A stretch of DNA of 56,795 bases from Bacillota bacterium (GTDB lineage: Bacteria > Bacillota > Clostridia > Christensenellales > CAG-138): the NCBI GenBank assembly GCA_023435025.1, contig JAEYSE010000115.1, positions 1 through 56,795 on the forward strand, written 5' to 3'. The notes beneath the pieces were generated by a model. That model did not search any database. It was not told where the DNA came from and saw nothing but the letters and a program-made list of their open reading frames with translations. Shown in pieces: positions 18,340-27,228 of the stretch. The translations under genes and the position numbers were made by a program. The number at the start of each line of letters is the position of its first letter. Within the stretch, counting starts at the first letter, position 1.

Positions 18340-19089
18340 CTACAGCAATTCCCGAAGCGACAAAAGCGGCTTGCTTTCTCTCTCCAAAATAGCCGCGCAA
18401 TACGCCTCCAGCACTCCAAAAAGCTCGCGGCGCACAGCATGCGGTAGCCGCACGCGGTCCAGTTCTGCATCTGACAAAAGAAGCATGCGCCGCATCGCCT
18501 CCAATGTCAGGCCGGATACATTTTCTCCTATGTTTTCCCGCCTGGCGCAGTCTAAACACAGTGCCCCTCCCGATTGGGCATGAAACTTCAATTCCCTGTG
18601 CGTGCGGAGATTTTCTTCACACACCGCGCAGGACGTAATGGCGGGTCGAAAGCCAATCACCTCAAAGTAGCGGGTTACAAAACACAGCGCCAGGTCAATG
18701 GGTTCGCTCTCCCCGTAGCTTAGAAAACTCAGGCAGTGATACAGTAGCGAAAACAGCTCCGCGTTGGGCTGGCGTTCCTGCACACCAAGGCCTGATAGCG
18801 ATAGCATAACGTTTGCCGCCGTGAATTTTCCGATATCCTCCCGCAAGGGGTAGAACGTTTCCCGGATATCGCACTGGTCAATAACAAAGCGGTCCTTTGA
18901 GGAGAACAATTGGTATTCGCCGAACACAAAAGGCTGGGCGCACGCAAGCAAAGGGCTTTTCTGCTTGCGGCAGCCCCTTGCTTTTGCATCGATACGGCCC
19001 ATTTCACTTGTAAAGAGGGTCAATATTCTGTCGTTGTCCCTATAATTGACATAGCGCGTGACAATGCCCGTCACCGTCAGAAATGCCAT
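18340..19089 (-). CDS. recO: DNA repair protein RecO
   Basis: RecO works with RecR and RecF to load RecA at single-stranded gaps. The 249 residues show the N-terminal OB-fold (GIVTRYVNYRDNDRILTLFT) and the zinc motif with CAVCEE and, 22 residues on, CLDC. It is the last gene of the operon running from yqfC through era. A 7 bp GC hairpin sits between yqzL and its GGCGGGGG-type ribosome site. Length is normal. Confidence 0.94.
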   Translation of the reverse strand: MAFLTVTGIVTRYVNYRDNDRILTLFTSEMGRIDAKARGCRKQKSPLLACAQPFVFGEYQLFSSKDRFVIDQCDIRETFYPLREDIGKFTAANVMLSLSGLGVQERQPNAELFSLLYHCLSFLSYGESEPIDLALCFVTRYFEVIGFRPAITSCAVCEENLRTHRELKFHAQSGGALCLDCARRENIGENVSGLTLEAMRRMLLLSDAELDRVRLPHAVRRELFGVLEAYCAAILERESKPLLSLRELL

Positions 19090-19112
19090 ATCCCCCGCCT
19101 CTTATCAACAAT

Positions 19113-19130
19113 GCCCGGGATACCCCGGGC
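19113..19130. other. GC hairpin between yqzL and recO
   Basis: GCCCGGG (19113-19119) and CCCGGGC (19124-19130) form a perfect 7 bp stem with a four-base loop. On the minus strand no T run follows it, so it is unlikely to be an efficient terminator. It may be a processing or stability element, or it may limit recO translation. Confidence 0.5.
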
Positions 19131-19136
19131 AAAAAA

Positions 19137-19274
19137 TCAGTGTTCAGGAAGACGTTCCTCAAAGCCTTCTTCCTTTGTTCGCATGGCGCGGTACGTCAGA
19201 TAAGCGCCCACCGCCCCCGTTTCCGAAAATTCGCGCCACGCGCGTTGCGCATCCCGTTTTTTGCTTTTGGCCAT
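19137..19274 (-). CDS. yqzL: YqzL-like small protein
   Basis: This 45-residue protein lies between era and recO, exactly where Bacillus and many Clostridia carry yqzL. It matches the short family pattern: W-x2-F-x2-TG followed by AYLTYRAM. The start at 19274 is chosen because AAGGAG lies 11 bases upstream and because the family is about 45-50 residues; the open frame runs 48 codons further upstream without similarity. The N-terminus is basic (MAKSKKRD). Function of the family is unknown. Confidence 0.72.
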   Translation of the reverse strand: MAKSKKRDAQRAWREFSETGAVGAYLTYRAMRTKEEGFEERLPEH

Positions 19275-19458
19275 AAAGAAATGCACTCCTTGTTTTTTGG
19301 AATATTCTCTAGTGTGCCACAAGACGGGAAATCCAATGAAATGCAATTTTCGGCAAAAACAAGATGCACGGCAATTGCCGCACAGAGTCCAACGCGATCC
19401 GCAGGAGGTTCTCTCCAAACCTCCGCTTAGGGTCGTAAACAGCGGTACTCGGGGTACT

Positions 19459-19484
19459 AAAACCGATTCACAGGATCGGTTTTT
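19459..19484 (-). terminator. Terminator-like hairpin after era
   Basis: AAAACCGAT / ATCGGTTTT with a seven-base loop. It is flanked by A and T runs on both sides, so it could stop transcription leaving era, perhaps partially. The rest of the 269 bp era-yqzL interval carries a decayed repeat piece and no gene. Confidence 0.55.
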
Positions 19485-19543
19485 ACCCTTCGTACAACGA
19501 GCCCGCTTCCCTGCGGAAAGCCCCTAAGAACCCATATTTTTAT

Positions 19544-20434
19544 TTATTCGTACCCAAGCTCCTTTAATGCGTTCGGGCTGTTGCGCCAGTCCTCCCGGAC
19601 TTTGACATAAAGTTGCAGGTTGACGCGCGTACCCAGCATCCATTCCATATCCCGCCGCGCCGCTTCGCCGATGCGCCGGAGCATGGTGCCCTTGTGGCCG
19701 ATGACAATACCCTTGTGCCCTTCGCGTTCGCAGTAGATCGTTGCCCATACGTCCGTAAGGTCTCCTTCCGGGCGCACGGCCATTTTATCCACTTCCACGC
19801 CCACGCCGTGGGGCACCTCCTCACGCAGCAGCAGCAGCGCCTTTTCCCGGACCAGCTCGGCGCACAAAGTCCGCTCGGGGACGTCCGTGACCATGTCCTC
19901 CGGGAAGTACTGCGGTCCTTCCACCAGGTAGGAGCGCAGCAGGGCTTCCAGCTTCTCCACCCCCGAGCCGGTTTCCGCGCTGACGCGCAGTATGTGGGAG
20001 AAGCAGCCCGCTTTTTCCAAAAACGTCTCCGCTGCCTCCACCTGGGCGAGCGAGCAGAGATCGATTTTATTGATCAACCCAATTCTTGGCGCTTTCGCTT
20101 CCTTGAGCCGCGCCACGAGCGCCTCGTCCCGCTCTCTTAGGCCATTGATCGGGTCCACAAGATAGAGGATAGCCTCCACCTCGTCAAGCGCAGAATAAGC
20201 CACGCGACGCATGTATTCCCCCAAGCGGTTCTTAGGAGACGCCACGCCGGGGGTATCTAAGAACACGATCTGGTACTCCTTGCGCGTCAATACGCCAGTG
20301 ATGCGGTTGCGTGTGGTTTGCGCGCGCGGAGAAACGATGGCGATCTTCTGACCGACCAGCCGGTTTAACAGTGTGGACTTGCCCACGTTGGGACAGCCGA
20401 TGATGGAAACAAAGCCGCTTAGGAAAGACGTCAT
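19544..20434 (-). CDS. era: GTPase Era
   Basis: Era is an essential GTPase that helps mature 16S rRNA and the 30S subunit. The 296 residues show G1 GCPNVGKST, the switch region with TTRNRITG, G3 DTPG, G4 NKID and a C-terminal KH RNA-binding domain with GHKGTMLRRIGEAARRD. The ATG overlaps the stop of cdd by four bases (ATGA), so the pair is coupled. Length is normal. Confidence 0.98.
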   Translation of the reverse strand: MTSFLSGFVSIIGCPNVGKSTLLNRLVGQKIAIVSPRAQTTRNRITGVLTRKEYQIVFLDTPGVASPKNRLGEYMRRVAYSALDEVEAILYLVDPINGLRERDEALVARLKEAKAPRIGLINKIDLCSLAQVEAAETFLEKAGCFSHILRVSAETGSGVEKLEALLRSYLVEGPQYFPEDMVTDVPERTLCAELVREKALLLLREEVPHGVGVEVDKMAVRPEGDLTDVWATIYCEREGHKGIVIGHKGTMLRRIGEAARRDMEWMLGTRVNLQLYVKVREDWRNSPNALKELGYE

Positions 20435-20847
20435 TTCAATGCCTCAGGTGTGAATGCGTGCGGCAGCAATTCGCCCAGCGCATAGATCTGAAACTTGCCG
20501 CTGCGGTTGGCGCAAATCACCGGCATATCCGGATCGCAGAACTCCACCAATACCTGCCTGCAAACGCCGCAGGGCAGCGTGGTTTGCTCACCCGAAGAAA
20601 TGACGGCCAGCGCCTCGAATTTGCGTTCGCCTTCGGATACCGCCTTATATAGCGCGGTCCGCTCGGCGCAGTTGGTTGGCGTAAATGATGCGTTTTCAAT
20701 GTTGCAGCCCAAATAATAGGCACCGGATTCGCCTTTCAGGCACGCGCCCACGCGGTAACCGGAGTAGGGCGCATAGGAGCGGTCCATCGCCTCGTTGGCC
20801 ATGCGCAGTAAATTCTTGATCTCCAGGTCATGTATCGTCCGTTTCAT
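20431..20847 (-). CDS. cdd: Cytidine deaminase
   Basis: This 138-residue tetrameric-type cytidine deaminase has the zinc site in TNCAERTALY (catalytic glutamate after the first cysteine) and LPCGVCRQVLVEF (two cysteine ligands). It converts cytidine or deoxycytidine to uridine for pyrimidine salvage. It overlaps ybeY and era by four bases each. In Bacillus dgkA lies between ybeY and cdd; here that gene is absent. Confidence 0.96.
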   Translation of the reverse strand: MKRTIHDLEIKNLLRMANEAMDRSYAPYSGYRVGACLKGESGAYYLGCNIENASFTPTNCAERTALYKAVSEGERKFEALAVISSGEQTTLPCGVCRQVLVEFCDPDMPVICANRSGKFQIYALGELLPHAFTPEALK

Positions 20848-21278
20848 CTTGGTACTCCCATCCTTTCCAGTATGGCTCTTTGCCGTTCGAGCATGTATGT
20901 TTCTTCATCTTTTTCCATGTGGTCGTATCCGAACAGGTGCAGCGCACCATGTACGGTTAAAAACGCAAGTTCCCTATCAACGCTATGCCCGTATTCCCCC
21001 GCCTGTTCTTTTGCACGCTCCGGGCAGATTATGATATCCCCAAAGAATCCGTCGGGCGGCGTTTCTCCCGGCTCTGCCATAGGGAAGCTTAACACGTCCG
21101 TCACACGGTCCACCGACCGATGCTCCAGGTTAAGCGCGCGGATTTCTTCCGGCGTAACACAATATAACGCAAGCGTGCCGTGTCTTCCTTCCAGCGCGAA
21201 CGTCGCATCTACCGCGGCCTGCATCAGCGCCAGTTCTTCCTTTTTGAGCGTTCCCGTTTCATCCAAAATAGTATACAT
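20844..21278 (-). CDS. ybeY: Endoribonuclease YbeY (rRNA maturation factor)
   Basis: This 144-residue metalloprotein carries the zinc-binding signature HGALHLFGYDH near its C-terminus and the upstream VTDVLSFPM motif. YbeY takes part in 16S rRNA 3' end maturation and ribosome quality control. It shares one base with the end of pgpH and overlaps cdd by four, within the tightly packed operon. Confidence 0.96.
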   Translation of the reverse strand: MYTILDETGTLKKEELALMQAAVDATFALEGRHGTLALYCVTPEEIRALNLEHRSVDRVTDVLSFPMAEPGETPPDGFFGDIIICPERAKEQAGEYGHSVDRELAFLTVHGALHLFGYDHMEKDEETYMLERQRAILERMGVPR

Positions 21279-23416
21279 TAGTTTTCCCCCGGGCGGCTCA
21301 ATTCCGGATACGCGATGCGCTCATGCATCAACCCATTGAACGTACGCAAAAAGCTCTGTTCTATGGCGGAAACCTCCCGGAAATTGAGCGGCGAGGCGGA
21401 AAGCTGCCCGTCGTCCATTTTACCCTTGATGATGCGGTTCACGGTTTCTTCCACATCCTCGCGGGAGGGGTTTTCCATGGCTCGCACCGCTGCCTCGCAG
21501 CTGTCCGCCAGATGGACGATTGCGCTTTCCTTGGTGGAAGGCCGCGCGCCGGGATAGCGAAAGCTCTTCTGCGCCGCAGGTTTCCCGCTTTCCTTTGTCG
21601 CCTTGTGGTAAAAGTACGCCGCCAGCGAGTTCCCGTGGTGTTCAAACGCGATCTGCACGACGGCAGCGGGCATTTTGTGTTTGTTGAGTATCACGACGCT
21701 GTCCTTCTGATGGGCCAGTATGATGGCGGCACTTTCTAGAGCGGGCAGCGTATCGTGGATGTTCTCGCCAGGCTTCTGGTTTTCCTTAAAATACAGCGGC
21801 CGCCTAAGCTTTCCAACATCGTGGTAATACGCGCCCACGCGGGCAAGCAGCGCGTCGGCGCCTATCGCTTCCGCGGCGCTTTCCGCCAGCGCCGCCGTCA
21901 TCATGGAGTGATGATACGTACCGGGGGCTTCCGTCATCAACTGCCGTAAAAGCGGATGGTTGGCGTTAGATAGTTCCGCAAGCCTTGCGCTGGTGGCGAC
22001 ATCAAATAGGTTTTCCCACAGGGAAAGCGAGCCCACCACAAGCACGGCGGATATGGTGGCGCTTCCCACCGCCCACGCCGCCGCAAGCAGGGTATCCAGC
22101 GCCGTACGCCCCGCCATGACATAGGCAGCAGCGGTGACAAACGCTGCGGCAGCGCCCGAAAGCGCGCCCGCGGCAATGATGGAGCCCCGCTTCTGGTTCC
22201 CCTTTAAAGCGAATATGGCCACCTGCCCGCCTATGAGCATGGAAACAGCCAACGTCATCGCGTCAAATCCCATCAGCGCTTCGCCCTGGCCGCCCGCCAT
22301 AAGGCCAAGGCAGATGGAGATCAGCACGTTCGCCGCCATGGCCGTGACATTGTCCAGAAGCAGCGCGATCAGCATAACGCCGATAATCCCTGTGGTCACG
22401 CGCGGGTCCAGCGTATAGAGCGCTACCGCAAGCAGCACGGCGACCGCCAAGGAAAACGCAAGTATCAGCGTTGATTTCTTATTGTACAGCACTTTGGGGT
22501 TATAGAACAGCAAAAACGCCGCAAAGCTTACAAACAAAGGAACAAGGAACAGCGCGAGGCCGGTTCTAAGCCGTGCATCCGCTCCAGCCTGCTGCACAAG
22601 CTCGAGCTCCCGCAAAAGCTTAAACTGCTGCTCGGTGATCTGCTCCCCCTTCTGGACGATGACCTCTCCCCGCTTCACGATAACAGGCTGCACGCTATCG
22701 GCTGCAAACTGGCGGGCGCGGGCGGTCGCTTCCTCATCCACCACAAACGTGGGCTGGAGGTATGTGTCAAAAAGCTTTTTGCCCACGGCCTTTAACGTAT
22801 CGGGCAGCGTGGTGGCGTTCAGTTCCTGAACATACGCGGTTTTTCGGGCCAGCAGCGCGCGTTCTTCCAACCCGCTCTTGAGCGCCGTGGTCAGTTTGGA
22901 AAGCACTGCATCCTGCAGGCGCAATAGCTCGCTCGCCTTCGCGCTCAAAAGCTGCCAGCCCTCATCCTGGGTCAGCGGCACGGACAATACCGATAGGAGT
23001 CCGTTGAGCTCCTGCGTGTTGAGCGCACTTTTCCATTGCTCAACAGAAAGCGCAGTTTCTCCCGCCGTATTTAGCCCCTTTGACGCGAGCAGCGCCTGCG
23101 CGCTTTGGCGCATTTGGTCTACCTGGTCAAAGAACGCGGCAGCCCCGGACGTATAGTTTTCTATCAAAGCCGAATCCAGCCGATATACGGCCTTGGTGGC
23201 TTCCCGCGCGGCATCTTTCAGCGTCTCGGTAGCTTCTTCATCCTCCACGCTGCGCGGCGCTTCTATGGTTTCGGGTGCTACCATGCCCGCCATGATATCG
23301 TAGCGTTTGGGCGAAAGCACGGCTATGGCACACCCGTAGAAAAGGGCGAGCACGAGCGCAAGCGAAAGCACACTAAAAATCCCTACGCGCTCCCTGCCTT
23401 CCTCTTTCTTGCCCAT
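21278..23416 (-). CDS. pgpH: PgpH-type 7TM HD-domain phosphodiesterase (YqfF family)
   Basis: This 712-residue membrane enzyme has an N-terminal membrane anchor (about residues 12-32), an extracytoplasmic helical region of about 250 residues, seven membrane spans (about 280-470) and a cytoplasmic HD domain with HHSMMTAALAESAAEAIG and YYHDVGKL. PgpH of Listeria degrades the second messenger c-di-AMP; that activity is inferred here from family and architecture. AAGGAGG gives a strong start. It is followed without a gap by ybeY and preceded by phoH, the standard order. Confidence 0.93.
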   Translation of the reverse strand: MGKKEEGRERVGIFSVLSLALVLALFYGCAIAVLSPKRYDIMAGMVAPETIEAPRSVEDEEATETLKDAAREATKAVYRLDSALIENYTSGAAAFFDQVDQMRQSAQALLASKGLNTAGETALSVEQWKSALNTQELNGLLSVLSVPLTQDEGWQLLSAKASELLRLQDAVLSKLTTALKSGLEERALLARKTAYVQELNATTLPDTLKAVGKKLFDTYLQPTFVVDEEATARARQFAADSVQPVIVKRGEVIVQKGEQITEQQFKLLRELELVQQAGADARLRTGLALFLVPLFVSFAAFLLFYNPKVLYNKKSTLILAFSLAVAVLLAVALYTLDPRVTTGIIGVMLIALLLDNVTAMAANVLISICLGLMAGGQGEALMGFDAMTLAVSMLIGGQVAIFALKGNQKRGSIIAAGALSGAAAAFVTAAAYVMAGRTALDTLLAAAWAVGSATISAVLVVGSLSLWENLFDVATSARLAELSNANHPLLRQLMTEAPGTYHHSMMTAALAESAAEAIGADALLARVGAYYHDVGKLRRPLYFKENQKPGENIHDTLPALESAAIILAHQKDSVVILNKHKMPAAVVQIAFEHHGNSLAAYFYHKATKESGKPAAQKSFRYPGARPSTKESAIVHLADSCEAAVRAMENPSREDVEETVNRIIKGKMDDGQLSASPLNFREVSAIEQSFLRTFNGLMHERIAYPELSRPGEN

Positions 23417-23474
23417 TTGTACCTCCTTAGCCCGAACATCCCCGGCAAATCAATCCCCCTCGGAGTAAAAACCG

Positions 23475-24482
23475 TCAGCTCTTTTTCCGTTCGTATGCGC
23501 GGATGATGCGCTGCACCAGGTCGTGCCGCACGACATCCTTGTGTGTAAGGAATATTTGCGAAATGCCCTCCACGCCCTCAAGCACGCCCAGTGCGTGCAC
23601 AAGGCCGCTTCTTTTATCCTGCGGAAGGTCAATCTGCGTGATGTCTCCGGTGACGACTACGCGGGAGCCTTCGCCAAAGCGGGTTAAGAACATCTTCATC
23701 TGCTCAATCGTGCAGTTCTGTGCCTCGTCGAGAATGATGTAGGCGTTGTTGAGCGTGCGCCCGCGCATGTACGCAAGCGGGGCGACTTCCACCGCGCCGC
23801 GCTCCATAAGCCCTCGGTAAGTTTCGTTGCCTAAAAAGTCGTTGAGCGCGTCATGCAACGGCCTTAAATACGGGTCCACCTTGTTCTGGAGATCGCCGGG
23901 CAAAAACCCCAGCTTTTCCCCTGCTTCTACGGCGGGGCGCGTCAGTATGATGCGGTCCACCTCTTTGTTTTTGAACGCAAGAACCGCCATGGCCACCGCA
24001 AGGTAGGTCTTACCGGTGCCCGCAGGGCCAACGCCGAACACGAGATCGTATTCCTTGAGCGCCTGCACATACCGTTTCTGCCCAAGCGTCTTGCACTTGA
24101 TCTGGCGGCCCTTGTTGGTAATGGCGATGACGTCGCCCATGATCTGTTCAATTAAGTCCGCGTTGCCGTCTTTGGCGAGATCCACTGCATAGCGGATGCG
24201 GCTGCGGTTGATGGGCTCCCCTTTTCTGAGCATCTGCTGGAGCTTTTCCAACACCACCCGGCAAAGCTCCACATCCGCGGTATTTCCCTCTATTTTGATG
24301 CAATCGGAGGACGTGCTGATGCGCGCCCCCGTTTCCGCCTGCAAAATGTCTAAGTTTTCATCGAACACGCCGAACAGCTTGATCTGCTCGTCCATCGACT
24401 GTACCGGCAAAAACGCCTCGGATTTGAGCGGAGCACGCACCGGGGTTTCTTCTAACAGGTTCAGTTCTTCCAAATATCGCAC
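23475..24482 (-). CDS. PhoH family ATPase
   Basis: This 335-residue cytoplasmic P-loop protein has Walker A GPAGTGKTYLAVAMAV, the segment RPAVEAGEKLGFLPGDLQNKVDPYLR in two conserved blocks, and Walker B YIILDEAQN. A KH-like region with an ARISTSSD segment precedes the ATPase. PhoH proteins are probably RNA-associated helicase-like ATPases; the exact role is unsettled. The start used is GTG at 24482 with AAAGG two bases upstream, which is short spacing; a TTG four codons on or the ATG at 24395 are alternatives. It lies between yqfD and pgpH. Confidence 0.92.
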   Translation of the reverse strand: MRYLEELNLLEETPVRAPLKSEAFLPVQSMDEQIKLFGVFDENLDILQAETGARISTSSDCIKIEGNTADVELCRVVLEKLQQMLRKGEPINRSRIRYAVDLAKDGNADLIEQIMGDVIAITNKGRQIKCKTLGQKRYVQALKEYDLVFGVGPAGTGKTYLAVAMAVLAFKNKEVDRIILTRPAVEAGEKLGFLPGDLQNKVDPYLRPLHDALNDFLGNETYRGLMERGAVEVAPLAYMRGRTLNNAYIILDEAQNCTIEQMKMFLTRFGEGSRVVVTGDITQIDLPQDKRSGLVHALGVLEGVEGISQIFLTHKDVVRHDLVQRIIRAYERKKS

Positions 24483-24533
24483 TGCCTTTCGTTATTACTC
24501 GCCGCCATTTTTTTTGCGGCAAACTGCTCAGAA

Positions 24534-25694
24534 TCAGAACATCGGCTTTACGACACCGATCTGCTCCTGCGTGCATACCGCCACAACCGCGCGAATGCTG
24601 CCGTCCTCCAATATGGTGGATTCGCTCACCTTTTTTATGATTTGCGCGTCTTTGGGCACCTCTTCAAGCGCCGCGAGCTCGGCCCTAAAAAGGGCCTCCG
24701 CTGTGATTTCGTTCGCATCTGCGGGTACTTCCTGTATGGTCAGCTCGTACCGGACGCCGCTTTTCACTTTCAGCGGGAGCGTTAAGCCCCGCTGCACGGA
24801 CTCCTGCCTGACCTCTTCCTCAAATTGCGAAAACCTGCTTTCGGTTTGAAACAGCGGAAGTCCTGCTACTTCAATGACGCGGAACGGCTCGCTTTGCCCG
24901 TTTCGCAACAGCTTTTCTTCCGTACAGGGAAGCGTGACGGAGGACGTATACCAAACCTGGGCCAGAGCTTCCCCTTCGGCATACACGTACATCGGAACCG
25001 ACGCGCCTTCGCGCGTGATGTTGCCGCGTATGAGGATCTCCCCCGCACGCACGGCGTCCCCGGGCTTGACGTTCGACTTTCCCGAAAGCGCGGTGACCTT
25101 TTGTATAATGCCATCCTTTTTTGCAACCACGTCGGACGGGACGCTTTTATCTGGCCGCGGCGGGATAGGCTCCGCTTCCACAATTTGCAGTGTCAGGATA
25201 ATGCCGTCCGTCCTTGCGCCCGCCCATGCGATGCGGTCGTCATACGCCCGCACAGCCTGGGATAGGGAAGCAAGCTCCACCGCGCTGCGCGGCATGCTGA
25301 CAAATATGCCCGCTTCTTCAGCCGCCCGCAGTACAACAGCCGGGGGAACGCGAATAGCGCCTTCCACGCGGATCAGCCAAATGCGCGTCTGTGCTGCTAT
25401 GACCAACAGCCCGCATAGCAGCAGGCCGAATATCAGCAGCTTTCGGAACCGGAACCGGGCGAACAGAAAAGGAACGCCACGCCGCTCCATGATATGGATG
25501 CTGCAGCGCTTGCCGCGCTTTAGAGTCCTGAGCCTATGAAAATCCTTTGCGCGCATTTCAAGAGTTATACGCGCGCGGCCTTCTTTTTTTACGTTCCAGA
25601 CGGCAATACCGCTTAAAAGCATGGCATTTAGCATGCGTTCCAAGCCGAGGCCGTCCAACCGTATGATAACATATCCCGATACAGAATTCCACAT
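24534..25694 (-). CDS. yqfD: Sporulation protein YqfD
   Basis: This 386-residue protein matches the YqfD family, made in the mother cell in Bacillus. The N-terminal cytoplasmic part contains GLGLERMLNAML and an RLRTLKRGKR-type basic stretch; one membrane span follows (about residues 90-110, LLIFGLLLCGLLVIAAQ); the remainder is a large outer domain with PGDAVRAGEILIRG. The start at 25694 is preferred to the GTG at 25703 because AGGTGG lies five bases before the ATG and the family begins with a short M-W/F-type N-terminus. It follows yqfC by 57 bp. Confidence 0.9.
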   Translation of the reverse strand: MWNSVSGYVIIRLDGLGLERMLNAMLLSGIAVWNVKKEGRARITLEMRAKDFHRLRTLKRGKRCSIHIMERRGVPFLFARFRFRKLLIFGLLLCGLLVIAAQTRIWLIRVEGAIRVPPAVVLRAAEEAGIFVSMPRSAVELASLSQAVRAYDDRIAWAGARTDGIILTLQIVEAEPIPPRPDKSVPSDVVAKKDGIIQKVTALSGKSNVKPGDAVRAGEILIRGNITREGASVPMYVYAEGEALAQVWYTSSVTLPCTEEKLLRNGQSEPFRVIEVAGLPLFQTESRFSQFEEEVRQESVQRGLTLPLKVKSGVRYELTIQEVPADANEITAEALFRAELAALEEVPKDAQIIKKVSESTILEDGSIRAVVAVCTQEQIGVVKPMF

Positions 25695-25751
25695 CTTTAC
25701 CACCTGCGGCGCTTTGCGCCAACTGACGCTCCACCTTTTTCCTGCGTGCGC

Positions 25752-26075
25752 TTACTCCTCATAGCCGATCTGCGTCAGCGTCCCCCGCACATAGGCGCGG
25801 CCGGTGGAGAGCTCCAGCAGATTCAAGTCAGTCCCACCGATCTGCAGCACGCCCTCATGCGTGGTCAGACGAATGCGCGTGGACTCGTACTGCAGCACGC
25901 CCGTATGGTTTTCCACCAGCAGATCGCCCCGCCCCACCATGGTAAGCTTGGGTACGGTTGCGTCGGTCTCCACCGGAAGGTCCAGCTTGGTTAATAGCTG
26001 CCTGTTCCACGGGGCCCTATGCGGCCCTTTTTTAGGCGTCTTTTTGCCCGGCGCCTTCTTTTTTCTCCCTGCCAT
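25752..26075 (-). CDS. yqfC: Sporulation protein YqfC
   Basis: This 107-residue protein matches YqfC: a short beta-rich domain with PKLTMVGRGDLLVENHTG and the closing YVRGTLTQIGYE. The first 24 residues are an unusually basic, lysine- and proline-rich extension (MAGRKKKAPGKK and on). It heads the operon yqfC-yqfD-phoH-pgpH-ybeY-cdd-era-yqzL-recO, divergent from sigG, so both units probably become active during sporulation, with the later genes also needing a vegetative promoter. Confidence 0.85.
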   Translation of the reverse strand: MAGRKKKAPGKKTPKKGPHRAPWNRQLLTKLDLPVETDATVPKLTMVGRGDLLVENHTGVLQYESTRIRLTTHEGVLQIGGTDLNLLELSTGRAYVRGTLTQIGYEE

Positions 26076-26277
26076 ACGCCTTTATGGTCCCCCAATTCCG
26101 CTCCCCGTAAGGGGGATTCTATAAAGGCTATGCGGCGGCAAGAGTAAATAGTCAACCCCACCCAAAACGGTATATTATTCCATTTTTATTCTTTTTTTGC
26201 TGCTTTTTGGCCGAATTCTCCCCTTTTTTCGCGGTTTTTCCATGGTTCTCCGCACAGCGAAAGCAGGTTTTGCAACC

Positions 26278-26306
26278 GGATAAAATGTGTGGCTTCGGCA
26301 ATCATA
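26278..26306 (+). promoter_or_regulatory. Candidate sigma-F/sigma-G type promoter of sigG
   Basis: GGCAATCATA (26297-26306) fits nine of ten positions of the forespore -10 pattern GGnrAnAnTW. GGATA (26278-26282) is a four-of-five match to the -35 GYWTA, but the spacer is 14 bp, one or two short of usual. It lies about 40 bp before the sigG start. Confidence 0.35.
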
Positions 26307-26343
26307 AAAGGTACCGAGACACAGCAGAAAAGGGGGAACGGTT

Positions 26344-27117
26344 ATGGCGCTTAACAAGGTGGAAATTTGCGGCGTGGATACCTCAAAGCTTCCGGTGCTG
26401 ACCCAGAAACAGATGCGCGCGCTTTTGTTGCGCGTGAAAGAAGGGGATACCGGAGCGCGCGATGAGTTTTTGCGCAGCAACCTGCGCCTTGTATTGAGCG
26501 TGATTCAACGGTTCACCAACCGTGGAGAGCAGATGGACGATCTGTTCCAGGTGGGCTGCATCGGCCTCATAAAGGCCTTGGATAATTTTGACTTGTCTCA
26601 CGACGTCAAATTCAGCACCTATGCCGTACCCATGATCATCGGCGAGGTACGCAGGCACCTTCGGGACAACAACACCATTCGCGTCAGCCGTTCGCTGCGC
26701 GACGTCGCCTACAAGGCGCTACAGGCGCGCACGCGGCTCATGGATTCTTTCACCCGCGAGCCTACCATCGCCGAAATCGCCAAGGAGCTTGAACTGCCCG
26801 AGGATGAAATCGTGTTCGCGCTCGACGCCATACAGGATCCCATATCGCTCTACGAGCCCATCTACCACGACGACGGCGACGCCATATTTGTGATGGACCA
26901 GATCGGGGACGCCAAGGTGAACGACGCGCTTTGGCTTGACAACATCGCAATTACGCAGGGTATTTCCCACCTTGGGGATCGCGAGCAGCGGATTGTGAAA
27001 ATGCGTTTTTTTGAAGGGAAGACGCAGATGGAGGTTTCAAAGGAAATCGGCATCAGCCAGGCGCAGGTGTCGCGCCTGGAAAAGAACGCGTTGAAACATA
27101 TGCAGAAGTATGTTTAA
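26344..27117 (+). CDS. sigG: RNA polymerase sporulation sigma factor SigG
   Basis: Sigma-G drives late gene expression in the forespore. The 257 residues begin with the family signature NKVEICGVDTSKLPVL, followed by region 2 (DDLFQVGCIGLIKALDNFDL, FSTYAVPMIIGEVRR), region 3 and region 4 (SKEIGISQAQVSRLEKNALKHM). The ribosome site AAGGGGG precedes the ATG. In Bacillus and most Clostridia sigG follows spoIIGA and sigE on the same strand; here it faces sigE tail to tail and is divergent from yqfC. Confidence 0.97.
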   Translation: MALNKVEICGVDTSKLPVLTQKQMRALLLRVKEGDTGARDEFLRSNLRLVLSVIQRFTNRGEQMDDLFQVGCIGLIKALDNFDLSHDVKFSTYAVPMIIGEVRRHLRDNNTIRVSRSLRDVAYKALQARTRLMDSFTREPTIAEIAKELELPEDEIVFALDAIQDPISLYEPIYHDDGDAIFVMDQIGDAKVNDALWLDNIAITQGISHLGDREQRIVKMRFFEGKTQMEVSKEIGISQAQVSRLEKNALKHMQKYV

Positions 27118-27163
27118 GGCAAGCCGCCGGTGAACCTCGCGTTCGTCGGGCTTTTATCCATAA

Positions 27164-27194
27164 ATGCGCGCCGGAAAATCTTTCCGGCGCGCAT
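27164..27194. terminator. Bidirectional terminator between sigG and sigE
   Basis: A perfect 13 bp stem, ATGCGCGCCGGAA with TTCCGGCGCGCAT. A T-containing stretch follows on the sigG side; on the sigE side the T run is weak. It separates the two convergent sigma genes. Confidence 0.75.
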
Positions 27195-27228
27195 CCTTTA
27201 TATATGCCAATACTTTATAAAAGAATTA

